A stretch of DNA of 64,000 nt from Tremella fuciformis. Its lineage: Eukaryota; Basidiomycota; Tremellomycetes; Tremellales; Tremellaceae. The notes beneath the pieces were generated by a model. That model did no database searches. It was not told the origin of the DNA and saw only the letters and a list, made by a program, of their open reading frames with translations. Made by a program: the position numbers and the translations under genes. Positions within the stretch are counted from its first letter, which is position 1, and each line of letters begins with the position of its first letter. Shown in pieces: positions 1 to 11,659 of the stretch. The DNA is taken from NCBI GenBank assembly GCA_032768795.1, contig CP136493.1, forward strand, positions 1,736,001-1,800,000, read 5' to 3'.

Positions 1-118
1 CAGCGTCTCACAGCTCGCGCCGAGGCGATTTACATCATCGTTCAAGCGGTACTCAGCGCAAGTGCGTCTCATATGCCACACACGCGGGAGAACTAGAAGA
101 GTATCTGCTGAGCTTGCC

Positions 119-719
119 AGCGTGTATCGGCCTCGCCCTCGGAGCCTTCCTCACCGGCCCGCTGGCATGCCCGACCTGGGTCAGAGACGGCTTCTCGTCA
201 GACCCGATAGGTCTCTGGTGCTGGCGACAAATCATCATCGCCGTCCTCAGCCTCGTCTCGCTGACGCTCGTCCCATCGTGGTACAACGTCCTAGGGGAGA
301 TGGTGGACCGCTTCGCGCGACAAACAGGGACCGGTCGTAGAAAGGCCTGGAGGACGTCGGTGCGACTTGTCGGCGATGCGGTCGAGACGCCCAGCGGCTG
401 GGACGCGGCGAATCCGAGGGAGAGGCTGGATCTGGCGGACGATGTGTGGCTGGAGGAAGAGCGGGTGGATCCGTTCAGCCGACCAGGCAGTGCTGTTGGC
501 ACACCGCAGACGCGCAGGTCCATCGCCCAGGCAGCGATCGGCATACCGCCCATTCAGCAGGCTCTGCTTCGAGGGGAGCCGTCGGGTCAGATGGAAGCCC
601 CGCCAGCGTATGTCAGCGTTGCAGGCGAGTCAGTACCAGAGAGGGCAGTAAGCGAGGTGTATCACACGCCGGTTGTAGCTGTGTCAGCTGCCTCGTCTCG
701 GCGCACTCGCAACAAGTAG
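119..719 (+). CDS. C-terminal exon of a membrane protein (5' end outside window)
   Basis: The open frame runs from a likely acceptor at about 118 to a TAG at 717-719. It starts with a hydrophobic stretch (ACIGLALGAFLTGP), then a Cys- and Trp-containing loop, then a second hydrophobic stretch (IIIAVLSLVSLTLVP), followed by about 130 hydrophilic residues rich in Arg, Ser and Pro. This looks like the last membrane segments and cytosolic tail of a polytopic protein. The segment before 105 is also partly hydrophobic and is probably the previous exon, but I could not fix that splice junction. The protein family is not recognised. It could be a small transporter or a tetraspan protein. Confidence 0.5.
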
Positions 720-1030
720 CAGCAGAAGATACTCGTAGTCCGGGAAAACCGGAGCGTCGTCATGACATTGCAACTTGCGTGGTCTATTCGACTTTTCTCT
801 CGTCTTCTCGTTCAATACCATTGCCTTGACCGCGTGCAAGGCCAATTCGAGCGCATTCGTCCGAACTGGTCACGGTATCAGGTGCCGATAACCCTGCGAG
901 AGGCTCAGAGTGCTGGTCAACTGGTCACAGCGACTCCAAGCAGCTCGACACCTGATCACTTGCCTCCCCTCGTGAGACGAGTGATGATCTGCTCCTTTGA
1001 CCAGTGCCCACCGTCTCACACCCCTTGACG
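720..1030. other. Intergenic, 311 bp
   Basis: Lies between the end of the membrane-protein gene and the start of the hydrolase gene on the same strand. It should contain the 3' UTR of the first and the promoter of the second. I see no RNA gene, repeat or clear motif. Confidence 0.6.
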
Positions 1031-2787
1031 ATGTCCTACCAGGCCAATGGCAGCGGGTATGGGCACAAGCCAGCCGATATCAAGATCAAAAGATGGTACA
1101 CCCCTATGACGCAGCTCGAGTCGATCCTCTTCTTCCCTCACCAGGTCCTGTTCGCCTTGCTCGGCATGGTCGGTCTGGCCCACTACCCTCGGCAGATCGT
1201 TCGGATACGGCCTCGCAAACCTGCGATCGTCGCTTCTGAAGCAGAAGCCGTCGGAGAAGAGGAGGTCGATCTGGGCAGATGGGTGGATAGGAATGTTCCT
1301 AGTTTGCTGGGCACCTTCACGCCCTCTTGGTGGTTGCCAAAGTGAGCTGTCTCGCTGTCCAGCTGAAGGTCATATAGCTCATGGATAGTGGCCATCTGCA
1401 AACGATCTATTCTGTCATGGGGGACTTCACCAAGGTGGACAAAGTTGAATATGTCCGGACGTATCTCCGCGTACCGGACGGCGGGACGATGCAAGTGGAC
1501 CTTTCTGCGCCATCTCAAAGCTGACAGCTGCAGAGGCCTCGACTTCACCCCTCCTTCCCATAACGACCTTCCCGACTCGACACCCATCGTGGTCGTCTGC
1601 CATGGTCTCACTGGCGGCTCACACGAATCCTACGTCCGCAATGTCCTATCACGTCTGATCAAGCCCCAGAACGAAGGCGGCCTCGGTGTCCGAGGCGTGG
1701 TCGTCAACTTCCGCGGATGCGCTGGCGTACCAGTCACCTCCTCCCAGCTCTACTCTGCAGGAACGACCGTCGACCTGACCACCGCACTGCACTACCTGCG
1801 GCACACGTACCCCGACGCGCCGCTTCACGGCGTGGGCTTCTCGCTCGGCGCATCGGTCCTCGCGCGCTATATGGGCGAATCGTCCGGGAGGTGTTTCCTC
1901 TCGAGCGGCGTCGTCCTCGGCTGTCCGTGGGACCTTGCGGCCATGTCGATCAAGCTAGAGAACCACTTTGTTACGCGGCACGTGTACTCGACTGCTATGG
2001 CGCAGAACCTGCTCCGCCTTTTTTTCGGCAACTACGAGCAGTACCGCTCGGCGTGGAGGGGCGTGGAGACCGAGGAATGGTTGGCGCGGCTCAAAGTACT
2101 CAGGAAGAAGCGTGGCGTCACGCTTAAAGGGGTGGACGATGTGATGGTATGCAAGATTGGCGGGCCGCGAGCGGAGGGGATGTGGCCGTTCAGAGATGCG
2201 GACGAGTACTATGACTGGGCGTGCCCGAAGAAGCTGCTCCACGGGGTCAAGCGGTGAGTCCACCGGAGGTATCATGTCGGGAGCGATGTGGTGAGACCAG
2301 ACCGCTGCTATCGATCAACGCATTCGACGATCCTATCATCGATGGCGGTGAGCTGCCCCGCTACGATGATACGTGCCAGCTGACTTCAGCCGTCCTTCCG
2401 ATCGACGAATTTCAAGGTTCTTCACATGTCTTCGCAGCTATCACAGGCTCCGGCGGTCACCTGGGGTGGTTCTCCGGCCCTTTCTTCTCGCGCACGAGGT
2501 CGAAAGAGCGCTGGATTGCTACGCCCATACGTGAATGGCTGGAAGCTGCCATCCGCGATCTACCAGCGCGGCAAAGTATCACTGTCGCCCGCGGGCGCGC
2601 ACCGGAATATCAAGTCCCAGCTGTGAATGGGCACACGAATGCTGGGTCGGATTTGGACGAATCGTGGGAGTGGGTCGAGCAAGGTGCTTGTCCCGTCATG
2701 GACCAGAAGAGGGTCGGGTGGAGGGTGCTGAGAGAGGGCGAGATTGTCATCGGAGCAGAAGGGACCGGCACCATGCAGGGTCTATAG
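1031..2787 (+). CDS. Alpha/beta hydrolase, EMB8/YheT and Eht1/Eeb1 type
   Basis: Four exons (about 1031-1341, 1389-1494, 1534-2253, 2301-2787). The first junction rebuilds WWLPNGHLQT, the signature found before the hydrolase domain in this family. Then come the oxyanion-region motif HGLTGG, the nucleophile elbow GFSLGAS (Ser nucleophile), the acid region NAFDDPI and the catalytic-His region GSGGHLGW, in the expected order. Family members in yeast make or cleave medium-chain fatty acid ethyl esters; plant and bacterial members are less well known, so the substrate here is open. A hydrophobic stretch near residues 25-45 suggests membrane association. The exon 2 to exon 3 junction is one nucleotide out of phase with the obvious GT and AG sites. 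The 3' end converges with the hexosaminidase gene 84 bp away. Confidence 0.88.
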
Positions 2788-2871
2788 GTTACACAGAGGC
2801 TGTAGACAACATAGATCATATACATGTATGTAAGTAGCTATGTTCGACAACCAACGATGCCCGACTTGGGG

Positions 2872-5124
2872 CTATGCCTTCTCGTCGCACGCGCCTGGAC
2901 GAAGGGCACACCAGTGCGGCTGCAGCGGGCTGGCACGTATGCCCCTGTCCACCATCCGATATCGGATATCGTGCATACGAGGGAACGCCTCGACACTGCC
3001 TAAACACCATCAGTCCGGCCCAGAGAACAGAGCAGAGGCGACGCACCCCTTGGATAGGGCCCGCCGGCCCAGAACACCTCGGCAGCGGCGGCCGCTCGTG
3101 GCCAGATGACGCTCTCCACGTTCTGCTCGTCGGTCTGTTCGGCCCACAGACTCGTCTGGCCCCCCAGGACCAAGTGTCTCTGAGAGTCTGCGACACCTGC
3201 AAAGGGGTCGAAGCTGATTCGTGAGCCGACGTTTCATACGACTTGAGGAGGTATACGAGTATATCCTCTGCCAGGATTTGAATGGGTCGCACCACGAGTT
3301 CCCGCCGCCTTCTTTGCCTAGCCACCCGCCTTGGCCACAATCCTACGGCGTCAGCCTCCACCCGGCTTAGATACTCGCTGCGCTCACAAGGTACAGGTAG
3401 TCCGCTGCGGCGTGCACTATCCTGTACCCCTTGTCAAGCGCCTTTAGCGCGTCGGCCGCTTTCACCCATACAGTGACGATTGTGTCATTTGTCAGCGAAG
3501 GCATTGGGCCGTGGTCGAGAGCCTCTTGGTCAGTCCATATCGCTGCCGTAGCTTGAGCAGCTGACCATCTCTTGCCACACGAGCGGGGTCTTGCCTCTCT
3601 CCCTCAGGGCCGAATGAGTCGTCTGCGTGAAAGCATCTAGTGCCTGGTCAAGCGACAGACCTCGCATTTGCAACATCTCCTGCGTTGGCTTGTCGGCCAT
3701 CTGCTCGTCGGCTCAGAACTTCGCATGCCAGCCGACTGACCATGCAATTGACATTGACCTCGTCGCCGCCCGTGCCGACATACCTGCCCGCCGATACATC
3801 GGCAACGTGACCGAACAGCCCAGCTGCCCAGTTGGCCACTGCCGGATCGGCAAAGCGCAATTGACCTGCTGGGGGCTGATTGGCATGGGACGCCCATGGG
3901 CTCGCCTCGAAGCATGCGATCTTGTCCGGATGCGATGCGGCGATTGACGATGTATGTCCTGGAGTATCGATCTCCAGTACGACATCGATACCTCTCTAAT
4001 CGAGATCAACATGCAACTGCACGCGAAGCGAGGACCTACCTCGCCGGCATACTGCATTATTTGGCGAATAGTGACTTCGTCGTACGATTCGAGAGATGAG
4101 TACGCTCCGTGCGCTGCTAGCTCGGGAAAGGTTGCGAAGTCAAGAGGCCACGAATCTGCGTCGGTAATATGCCACTGGAAGACGTTCAACTGTCAAGATG
4201 AGCGGGCGCTCTTCGAAAGCGCGGAAACTCGCCTTGACCAAAGCCATTGTGTCCAGGATCTGACACTCAGTCAATTTGCACTTTCATGGTAGCAATGCGA
4301 CTCACCCTGAGAATAGCTTCAGAAGGGAAGAAGTGACGGGACGTATCGAGCAGGATTCCCCGCCAAGGGAACGCCGGCTTGTCGTGGATATCATACGGAG
4401 CGAAAGGAGCATTTACCTGACGACGACCATGCCTGTCGGCTAGGCTCGTCTTGCTGCGCTGCGGCGGAGAGGCGTAAAACAGCTGCTCGAAGGTGGTCAA
4501 ACCCCGAAACAGGCCCAGCGACGAATTTGCCTCGAGTACTGCTGGCCCATTCAGGGGAATGCGCAGATGATACGTCTCGAGAGCAGTGCGATCTTCCAAC
4601 TCAGTAGTCGCATCTTCGAAGATCGACCGTCCTTCGAAATCTGCTTCAAGCACGAGGATGAGTTCCGAGAGAAACGTCTCGCATGGCTTGTCAGGATTGA
4701 CGAATTCCGCGCCACCGTTCGTGGACAAATACGTATGCGTTGTGTTTCTGACTCTCTCTTCTGTCCGAGCGCTCGCCCCCAGAAGGTCTTGTGGTGCATG
4801 GCGAGGTGCGCGGATCGCAAAGTCCGTCGAAAGACATAAAGTCTGGTTCGCACTGGTGAACGAGCTCGGTATCGGAACGATGTGAGGCAAGGTCGGATCA
4901 TGAGGCCGAGACCTGGGCGTAGGCCCGACTGGGGACCTCCAAGACGCTTGCGCCCATGTGATTAAGTCTTGACCCTGGTACAGATACAGCACGACCAGCA
5001 AGAGGGCGCCTAGGCTGGCGAGCAGGCCGGTTGAAGAGCCCAGCCAAGGCCGGCCTTCCCGGGAGCGCGAGGCAACCGGTCGGGCGTTTGCTGGGTGTCC
5101 GCTGCCCTCCGTGTGCTTTTGCAT
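2872..5124 (-). CDS. Beta-N-acetylhexosaminidase, GH20, membrane-anchored
   Basis: Nine exons sum to 633 codons. Residues about 30-50 form one hydrophobic segment ([13 protein letters not shown]) after a basic N-terminus, fitting a signal anchor rather than a cleaved signal peptide. A GH20 N-terminal domain follows, then the catalytic barrel with [19 protein letters not shown], and the acid/base Asp-Glu pair in GTGGDEVN. The C-terminal part has the substrate-site Trp motifs SLWAEQTD and AEVFWAG and ends RPGACDEKA, typical of fungal enzymes. It removes terminal GlcNAc or GalNAc from chitin oligomers and glycans, probably in the secretory route or at the cell surface. The intron at 4190-4232 uses a GC donor (GCGAGT). 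The micro-exon at 4233-4259 is 27 nt. The start is the first in-frame ATG. Confidence 0.93.
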
Positions 5125-5684
5125 TACCGCCAAAGATCAGTGAGGTCAGCGCTGCTCCATGAGTAGTGATATGGAAGACACAACATGGCCGGCATTAGGA
5201 AGCACATGGTCTTCCTGCTTGGAGCCCCGCCCCTTTCTTGCCGGCGGCATTGGATCCCGCGGTGTTGGTGCTCCTCGGCTCTTGCATGGTCCATGGCGCC
5301 TGTGCGAGCGCGCATTTGAGCTGTGCTTACGCGTAGCTTGATTGTCGACTTGATGTAACTTGGTGGGCGATGGCATCGGCCGAATGACCGGAAAGACCAT
5401 CTGAACAGCCATGGCCAGCACCGATTTTCGGATATGAGTAAGGTCCGCCAGAAGCATAGAAAGGGACGAAACGTGCTGGTGGCTGAGCGAGTAAGTGAGA
5501 ATACAGGCCGGACCGCAGAGGCTGGTATCGAAAAGACACACGGCAGACTGCTGCTGGAGAGGAGAGATGTGCAACACCATGCATCTAGACAATTACCGTA
5601 TAACCCATTCGTGGCCGCTCTAAACAACGTGGCTCGGCGTCGGCCAGACAATAATCTACTGTATATGATATGACGGGGAATGGC
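5125..5684. other. Intergenic, 560 bp
   Basis: Promoter side of the hexosaminidase gene and 3' flank of the amino-acid permease gene. Short open frames on both strands carry no recognisable motifs. No RNA gene or repeat seen. Confidence 0.6.
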
Positions 5685-7385
5685 TCAGGCCGCGTTGTTG
5701 GCACAGCTGAAGGCGCCGCCAATCTGACCATCGGCATAGGCGTCCTTGATGGAGAGGACGGTGCCGTAGGTACCGGCAACGGTGAAGAAGGCGCCAAGAC
5801 CGAGGAGGATGACGTTGCAGCCCCACTCGAACTTCTGCAGGGCGTTGCCGCGCATGTGCGTCTTGTGCGAGTCGTACAGGAAGAAGATGGCAGGGAGCAT
5901 GAGGGCCAACGGGGCAAAGCAGATGGAGCCGACGAGCGCCTACTGGTCAGTATCGTTTAACGAACCCGCCACAGGGGACTCACGACGAGGTAGTTGAAGA
6001 TGGGAATGGCTTCGGCGAGGATGAAAGACAGCGAAGAAAGGCCAAAAGTGCACGAGAGCCAGGTGACCCAGTGAATCATGGTTTTCTGCTGAAGGTGCTT
6101 CGAGTCGCGCAGGATGCGCACGAAGAGGTACTTGGCGCCGACGTGCAGGTAGATGACGCCGGAAACGATGAGGCCGACGAGACCGATGCCGTAGGCGACC
6201 TTCTCAATGACGGGGCCGGCGGAGCCGAGCGAGGGCGAGGCGACGTACTGCCCGCACCAGCGGTACACGACGAGCGAGAAGCTGAACGGTCAGCATTGCT
6301 CAGACTTGCGCGTGTCGCACGGGTGGGGGACTCACGTGAGGTAGCAGATGGTGACGAAGATCATGCAGGTCAAGAGGGCCTTGGTGAAGTCTTGCGGTCG
6401 GCGCATCTCAGAGATGACCGGGATGAAGGCGGACGTGCCGGCGGAAGAGACGAAGATGGTCACACTGGACGTGACGCCCGTGGCGAAGGTGGCAGCCATG
6501 GGCGGGATGGCGTAGTAGCCGTACTCTGTCACGCCGGCGGGGGCGGCGTACGGCCTGTCGAGGGTAGTGACGGCAATGACAACGATGAAGACCGCGGTGA
6601 AGATGGACAGGAAGCCCTGGCGAGTCAGCTCTGGTAACGGGAGACATCATGATGAGGCGACTCACGGCCCATGTCAGCCAGCCGATCTGATGGAATTTAG
6701 GGAACGAGGCGCCGACGGCAACGGCAACAGTGGCGATGAACGACCAGATGACGGTGCAGGCGGCGTGGTCCGACAGTGCGTTGATGCCGATAGACACACC
6801 GAGAATGCCAGAGCCGGCACAGAGGACGTACGCGACGAGGTACATGACACCGACAAACTCGCGGAAGATGGGGCCGCCAACGTAGTCTTTTTGTTGTCAG
6901 CTCTACTCTTCTTCTTCTCCTCAGACGGGCAACTCACTGGCCATGTCGGCGACGGTGTGGCAGCCGGCGTGACGGTTTCGGAATCGACCGAGCACCATTG
7001 CGGTGTCTAAGTATCAGCCCTGCACCTCCTTTTTCAAGTCCCGAAAGAGCTGACAAGTGTTGATCACACCCCAGCCAATGACGTTGAGCGCGCCGCCGAC
7101 AGCGCCGAGCGACACCATGGCCGACGGGATCGAGAGCACACCGGTCGCGAAAATGACCTTGAGAAAAATCACGGCAGCGCGCATCCAGCCGACCGTGCGG
7201 TAGTCGACACCGCCCTCAACGTGCTTGAACACCTCTGCGGTGTCAGCCACGCATTCCCGCCCTAATGGAGACTCACCAAACTCGTCATCGCCCGCATGGA
7301 CGAGCGTCGGCTCGGGCACCTCGCCAACGGGGTACGCCGCCGCCGACGCGCCCTCGTGCTCCTTCTTGTACTCAATGTCGCTCAT
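5685..7385 (-). CDS. Amino-acid permease, AAAP family (MTR/neutral type)
   Basis: Seven exons sum to 470 codons. After about 60 hydrophilic residues there is a chain of roughly eleven hydrophobic segments. Typical features of the fungal MTR-like AAAP group are visible: the first helix FLKVIFATGVLSIPSAM, the loop GCHTVADMA, GSGILGVSIGINAL, and the C-terminal SIKDAYADGQIGGAF-type tail ending in a Cys-Ala-Asn sequence. Homologues are proton-coupled importers of neutral and aromatic amino acids in the plasma membrane. Substrate range cannot be told from sequence. All junctions use GT-AG and keep frame. Start chosen at the first ATG before a Lys/Glu-rich N-terminus. Confidence 0.9.
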
Positions 7386-8468
7386 CGTGTATTGTGCACC
7401 GCTGGTTCTTTGCTCGATCGAGGATCAGCGTACGGTGTGAGAGGTCAAGAGGGGGTCAAATGAGGCCCAGTCAGCATCGGCCCTTCGGTATATGTATCGA
7501 GCGATGACCTCGCCAGTCGGCTTCCCGAACGATAAGCCGCGTGCATTCCGAAGAACACCCAGTCGAGTCGGAACCCTGCACTCTGCACCTGACAGCAAGG
7601 CAGAGGGCGGCCCCTCGTCGACTAGCGCGATTTGCAGCGGCGACCCGCCCAACCCCTGTCCACACTTGCCCACCCATCTTGTGCCCGTATCGTCGAATAG
7701 CATCCGATGGGCCTGGGATCACGAGACGACTGAACGAGCCTATCGGAGGAGTCGCGCGCTCGTCTGTCCAGCGCCATCCCGACCCATTTTCTCCGTCTGT
7801 CGCTCAGATCGAGTCCGGAACCCCATCCGAGCGCTGAGCGCCGTGTATCAGCATCCGAGCATGGCCCAGCTGAGGACGGCCAATGATTGGAAGAAGGACC
7901 AGGTGGCGGATTGTCAGGCGGGGCAGCCCGATCGGAAGAGCGAGAGAGCCCAAGCCAAGGGACGATAAGCCGTTCCGAGATAAGCTTTCCATTTCGAGTG
8001 GCGACCCATTCTTCCGATTGTCCCAATTCTCTTCCGTGCTTACGACCCACTCTCAGCGCTGACTGGGCTCCCTCACTGCTCTCTGGGCAGCCGGCGGTCT
8101 CGGTCTGCGCTAGAAGCGCGACGCCCTGCGGAGCCAAAGCTGAGGTTTCGAGGCTGCCGTTATTCGTCCGAAAATACACGGCGGAAATGATAGACCGTCC
8201 TGAGAGACCAACGTAGGGCACGTCGTGGATCTAGCATGAACATCGTCATCGGAATGCAGAGCGGCGTGTGTCACCCGACAGTTGACGGCTCACCTTCCGA
8301 AGTCTGGTCTTGGCATTGCAATGGGCGGAAAGGGATGCCGCGTCCAGTCCGTGCTCATGGGCGTGCACGGGCCTCTTGGTAAGTTAAGCGGGGGCTTTGC
8401 ATCAATCAGCAAAGCAGCTACAGAAGGGCTACAGTCTAAAACTACTCCGCACGTTCAGATATCTGTAT
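7386..8468. other. Intergenic, 1.08 kb
   Basis: Upstream region of the amino-acid permease gene and 3' flank of the pirin gene. Open frames of up to about 200 codons on both strands lack similarity to anything I know and lack supporting splice structure. Read as non-coding. Confidence 0.5.
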
Positions 8469-9351
8469 CTACGCGTCCATGTCGAAGAGGATCACCTCGC
8501 CAACTTTCCCGCCGACATTCTCGAGCTTGAGCTCGTCTCCTTCCTTGCCGGCAGTGATGAAGACACCATCTCCCTCGCCGAGAGTCGCCTCTTGTCCGCC
8601 TCCCGAGACTTTGATGAGTGCCGTCGAGCCGTCTTTCTTCGCGGCGCCGGTGTTATACCCGCTCGATTGGACGAGCTGGACGTAGACGAGCTTCTGCTTG
8701 TCTTTGCTGGGGGAGGGCTGCAGGCGAGGGAGAAGCTGATGCGAGACCGACTTGCTTGGCGTCAGCAACGAAGTGAAGAAGTGAAGAGGGGCATGGATCT
8801 GATTGTCAGTTAGGTCTTTCTACGACCAAGAAGCGACTTACTGGGGTCGGGAACGGGTCGCATGTTTCGCGCTCGTCGGTCACACCTGGGTAGCCCAGAG
8901 GAGCGACAACGTGGGCCAGCTTGTCCTGCTTTTGCTCGTCGGTGAAGTGTCGGGTAAAGTACCGCGGCTTGAGGCCTCGCTGAGAAGGCAGAGCCCAGAT
9001 CTGAAGGAAATGCACCTCCTCGGACTTGTGGTCGTTGTACTCGGAATGGGCGATACCCGTGCCACCCGAGGTCATCTGGACGTCTCCCCGGCGCATGGTC
9101 TCGACGTTCCCCATCGTGTCTTTGTGGCTCAGCTCCCCGCTGAGAATGTAAGAGTATATCTCGGCTTCTCTATGCGGATGGGTGGGGAAGCCTTGCCGCG
9201 GGGCAACACGGTCCTCGTTGATGACTCGCAGCGGACCGAAGTGCTCGTATTCTGAGTCGTAGTATGAGGCAAAGGAGAAGGTGTGGAAGGTCTTGAGCCA
9301 GCCGTGGTCAGCGCCACCGCGCTCCTCCGAGGGTCGGTATCTGAATTGCAT
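8469..9351 (-). CDS. Pirin-family cupin protein
   Basis: Two exons (8842-9351 and 8469-8798) give 279 codons. The N-terminal cupin shows the pirin metal-site pattern: FPTHPHREAEIYSY, GELSHKD and GTGIAHSE supply His residues and a Glu. Further hallmarks are FHTFSFASYYD near the start and VHFLQIWALP. Pirins are nuclear or cytosolic iron proteins. Some act as quercetin dioxygenases, others as redox-sensing cofactors. The start is set at the ATG before QFRYRPSEE because it gives the normal family length. The same frame stays open for about 414 bp upstream without an ATG (see findings). The intron 8799-8841 has normal GTAAGT...CAG borders. Confidence 0.92.
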
Positions 9352-10029
9352 ATTCGTAGACTGGGGTATTGGGCGAGCGGGGGAGGAGGCGGCTTGCGCT
9401 GACTGCCGAGCGGAAGAGGCAAAGGCGGCTGTAATCGATGTGGCCGGGGAGGTGTTCAGACGTGCGAGTCGGGTGGGGAGCAAGCTTGAGATGGTTGATA
9501 GCCGTGATATGGTCAGTCGAGGGGCTATGAAGGACGTTATGATGGCAATGACGACGACTGTCAGGCTTAGCGCCAGTAGTCTGCGCGGAATGTTGGAGGG
9601 AGTCTGTGAAGAGACGATGCGAAGGGGATTGGGCGACTCGAGTGGAGTATTTATCTCTTTCAAGGTGTCGGTCCGGGTGGTGAGTGGGCGCTGGCGGCTC
9701 GAGATTGGATGACCAAGCGTTGCGAGCGATGAGAAGGCTGATCTATACGGCGAGAGAGATGACAAGAGATGGACCAGCGGAATGGCCTTGGCGGCGGGGC
9801 TCCATGACTGATACTTGCCTTTTCGGGAAGGTGATTACCCAAGGTTCTCATGGATCTCACCGTTGCTCATTCGGCAGGAGCGGCGATGTCATATTTCAGC
9901 TCCAGTCGAGAGTCGTACAGAAGCACCTAGGCTGTACGAGATGGAGACGGAGTCTTGTCGCACACAAGGGATGCCTCTCGCGATTGGTGCAGATGTCATA
10001 CAACAACATATGTAATGCGTCTAATGCTC
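9352..10029. other. Intergenic, 678 bp
   Basis: Contains the pirin promoter and leader and the 3' flank of GPI8. The half next to the pirin gene is open in the pirin frame. Nothing else recognised. Confidence 0.5.
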
Positions 10030-11405
10030 TCAGGCATTTTTGCTCTTCTCCAGTGCCGGGCCGGTGCCGGTGATCTGCCAGCACATGAAGCCAAGAGCCG
10101 CCACGAAGCCGATTGTCATGAGGTTCTCAATGGTAGTACCCTCTCGGGAGATCAAAGGGTTGCTGTAACCCTGGATCTGACCGATTGGTCTCAAGCGGTC
10201 CTTCAACCTCGCATCGCCCATCGAGAGCAGTTCTGGCTTCGAGTCCGGGACGAGATGTGGCAGTCTCGTGAGACTGCTCGGCAGCCGGGCAGATGCCGGT
10301 GTCAACTCGACGCTCGCCACGCCGCCCAGAAAGTCGGTGACAAGTATGTCGGCAGGTGACGTGGGGCACAGCTCGGTCGATATGCCCGGATGTGACTTCA
10401 TCTTGACGGGGTCGTAGATGTTGAAGTAGTCCTGCAGCGGATCTTTAGACGTCTTGTTGAGGGTCTCCAAGTACTGCAGGACTTCGTGCGTATACGAGTC
10501 AATCACCGCCACACCAAGATCCCAGTCATTGTGGTGCTGCGCGTCAGCTGAACGATTCCTGTTCATTCGGCGGGCAGGCTCACCGAGTAGGACGACTGTC
10601 CAAGCTGGGAGCTGCCCGTCGAGATGACATTGGGCGAGTAGAGTTTGCTATACATTGTGACCGCTTCGCACGTATCGATGACGAAGAACATCTTGTTGTA
10701 CCTCCTTTTCTCCCACATCTGCTCGACGGCATCTGCCACGTCGTATGCCGAGATCTCCTCGTTGTCTTGGAACTTGAGGAACTCGTCGCCTCCATGGCCT
10801 GTCATGTACAGAAACACATTGCTCGAGGCGTCGGAAAGCAGGCGCTTTGATGGTGGAACATGGGGCTCGTGTCGTCCTGCAAGTTCAGTCAACCGAGTTC
10901 AAGACGAGGTAAGCGATAGCCTCACCCGTCAATAGCCGTAGGAAGCTTTCCACGGTGACCTCATATCCCCTGTAGTCGACCTCGATAGAGTCGCCATACA
11001 AGTCTGTCTGGCGGCCCGAGTTGGCATAGACGGCCGCTGGCATGGAATTTCGCGCATTACATGCCACGTCGTCTGCAAGCATCAAGATGATGTTCGAGTC
11101 TGGCATGCCGAGTCGCTTGAGCGTCCGATACAATGCGAGGGTGTTGGCCATGTGCTGTCGGTATCAGTACAGCTCTTTCAACGGTCCTTGGGATCTGAGG
11201 ACGGGGATGCCTAGCTCACCCTGTAGTTGAACCAATATCTCGACGAGCAGACCAGCACTGCCCAGTTGTTCGTGTGTCGTCCGTCGGGCGCAGTGTTCGC
11301 CATGAAGTCCGAGACATGCTGCTCGACCTCATGCGACAAGGCAGTGGCAGTGCTCAAAAGGGTCAAGAGACCCAGTATAAGCCCCTGCAGCCTGCTCAGC
11401 AGCAT
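10030..11405 (-). CDS. GPI8: GPI transamidase catalytic subunit Gpi8/PIG-K
   Basis: Four exons sum to 404 codons, the usual length. An N-terminal signal peptide ([15 protein letters not shown]) is followed by a C13/caspase-like domain with [15 protein letters not shown], the catalytic His in TGHGG and the catalytic Cys in [17 protein letters not shown] and the DRY-equivalent region follow, and a C-terminal membrane helix ([16 protein letters not shown]) ends the protein. It cleaves the C-terminal signal of proteins in the ER lumen and attaches a GPI anchor, as part of the Gaa1/Gpi16/Gpi17/Gab1 complex. The promoter is divergent with RTF1 across 254 bp. All catalytic residues are present and introns are canonical. 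Confidence 0.96.
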
Positions 11406-11659
11406 CTTTGAGCAGCTGCCGAGGCCTCAACGAAGGATCTCAAGTCAAAACAGAGTGTTCAGAGCTTGACGGTGAGGTCGAACGTGCGGCCACGTGGTCT
11501 CGGTTCCGGCGGCTTTCCAACTGAACTCTTTCCTGGTTGAGCGAACCTGTTCTGTATCTTCTCCCAGACATCTACATTCTACCTTTGAAGCGCCTCTCGA
11601 CTTGTGTCTGAACACCTCTTTGGACCTTGATCTCACCTACACGGCTAGGGAGCGGTACA
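11406..11659. promoter_or_regulatory. Bidirectional promoter, GPI8 / RTF1
   Basis: Only 254 bp separate the two divergent start codons, so both genes must share this control region. No TATA box or named factor site stands out. Confidence 0.55.

Noticed and set aside
7622..8221. 199-codon minus-strand open frame between permease and pirin genes
   Set aside because: No motif, no spliced partner, similar-length frames on the opposite strand; read as chance.
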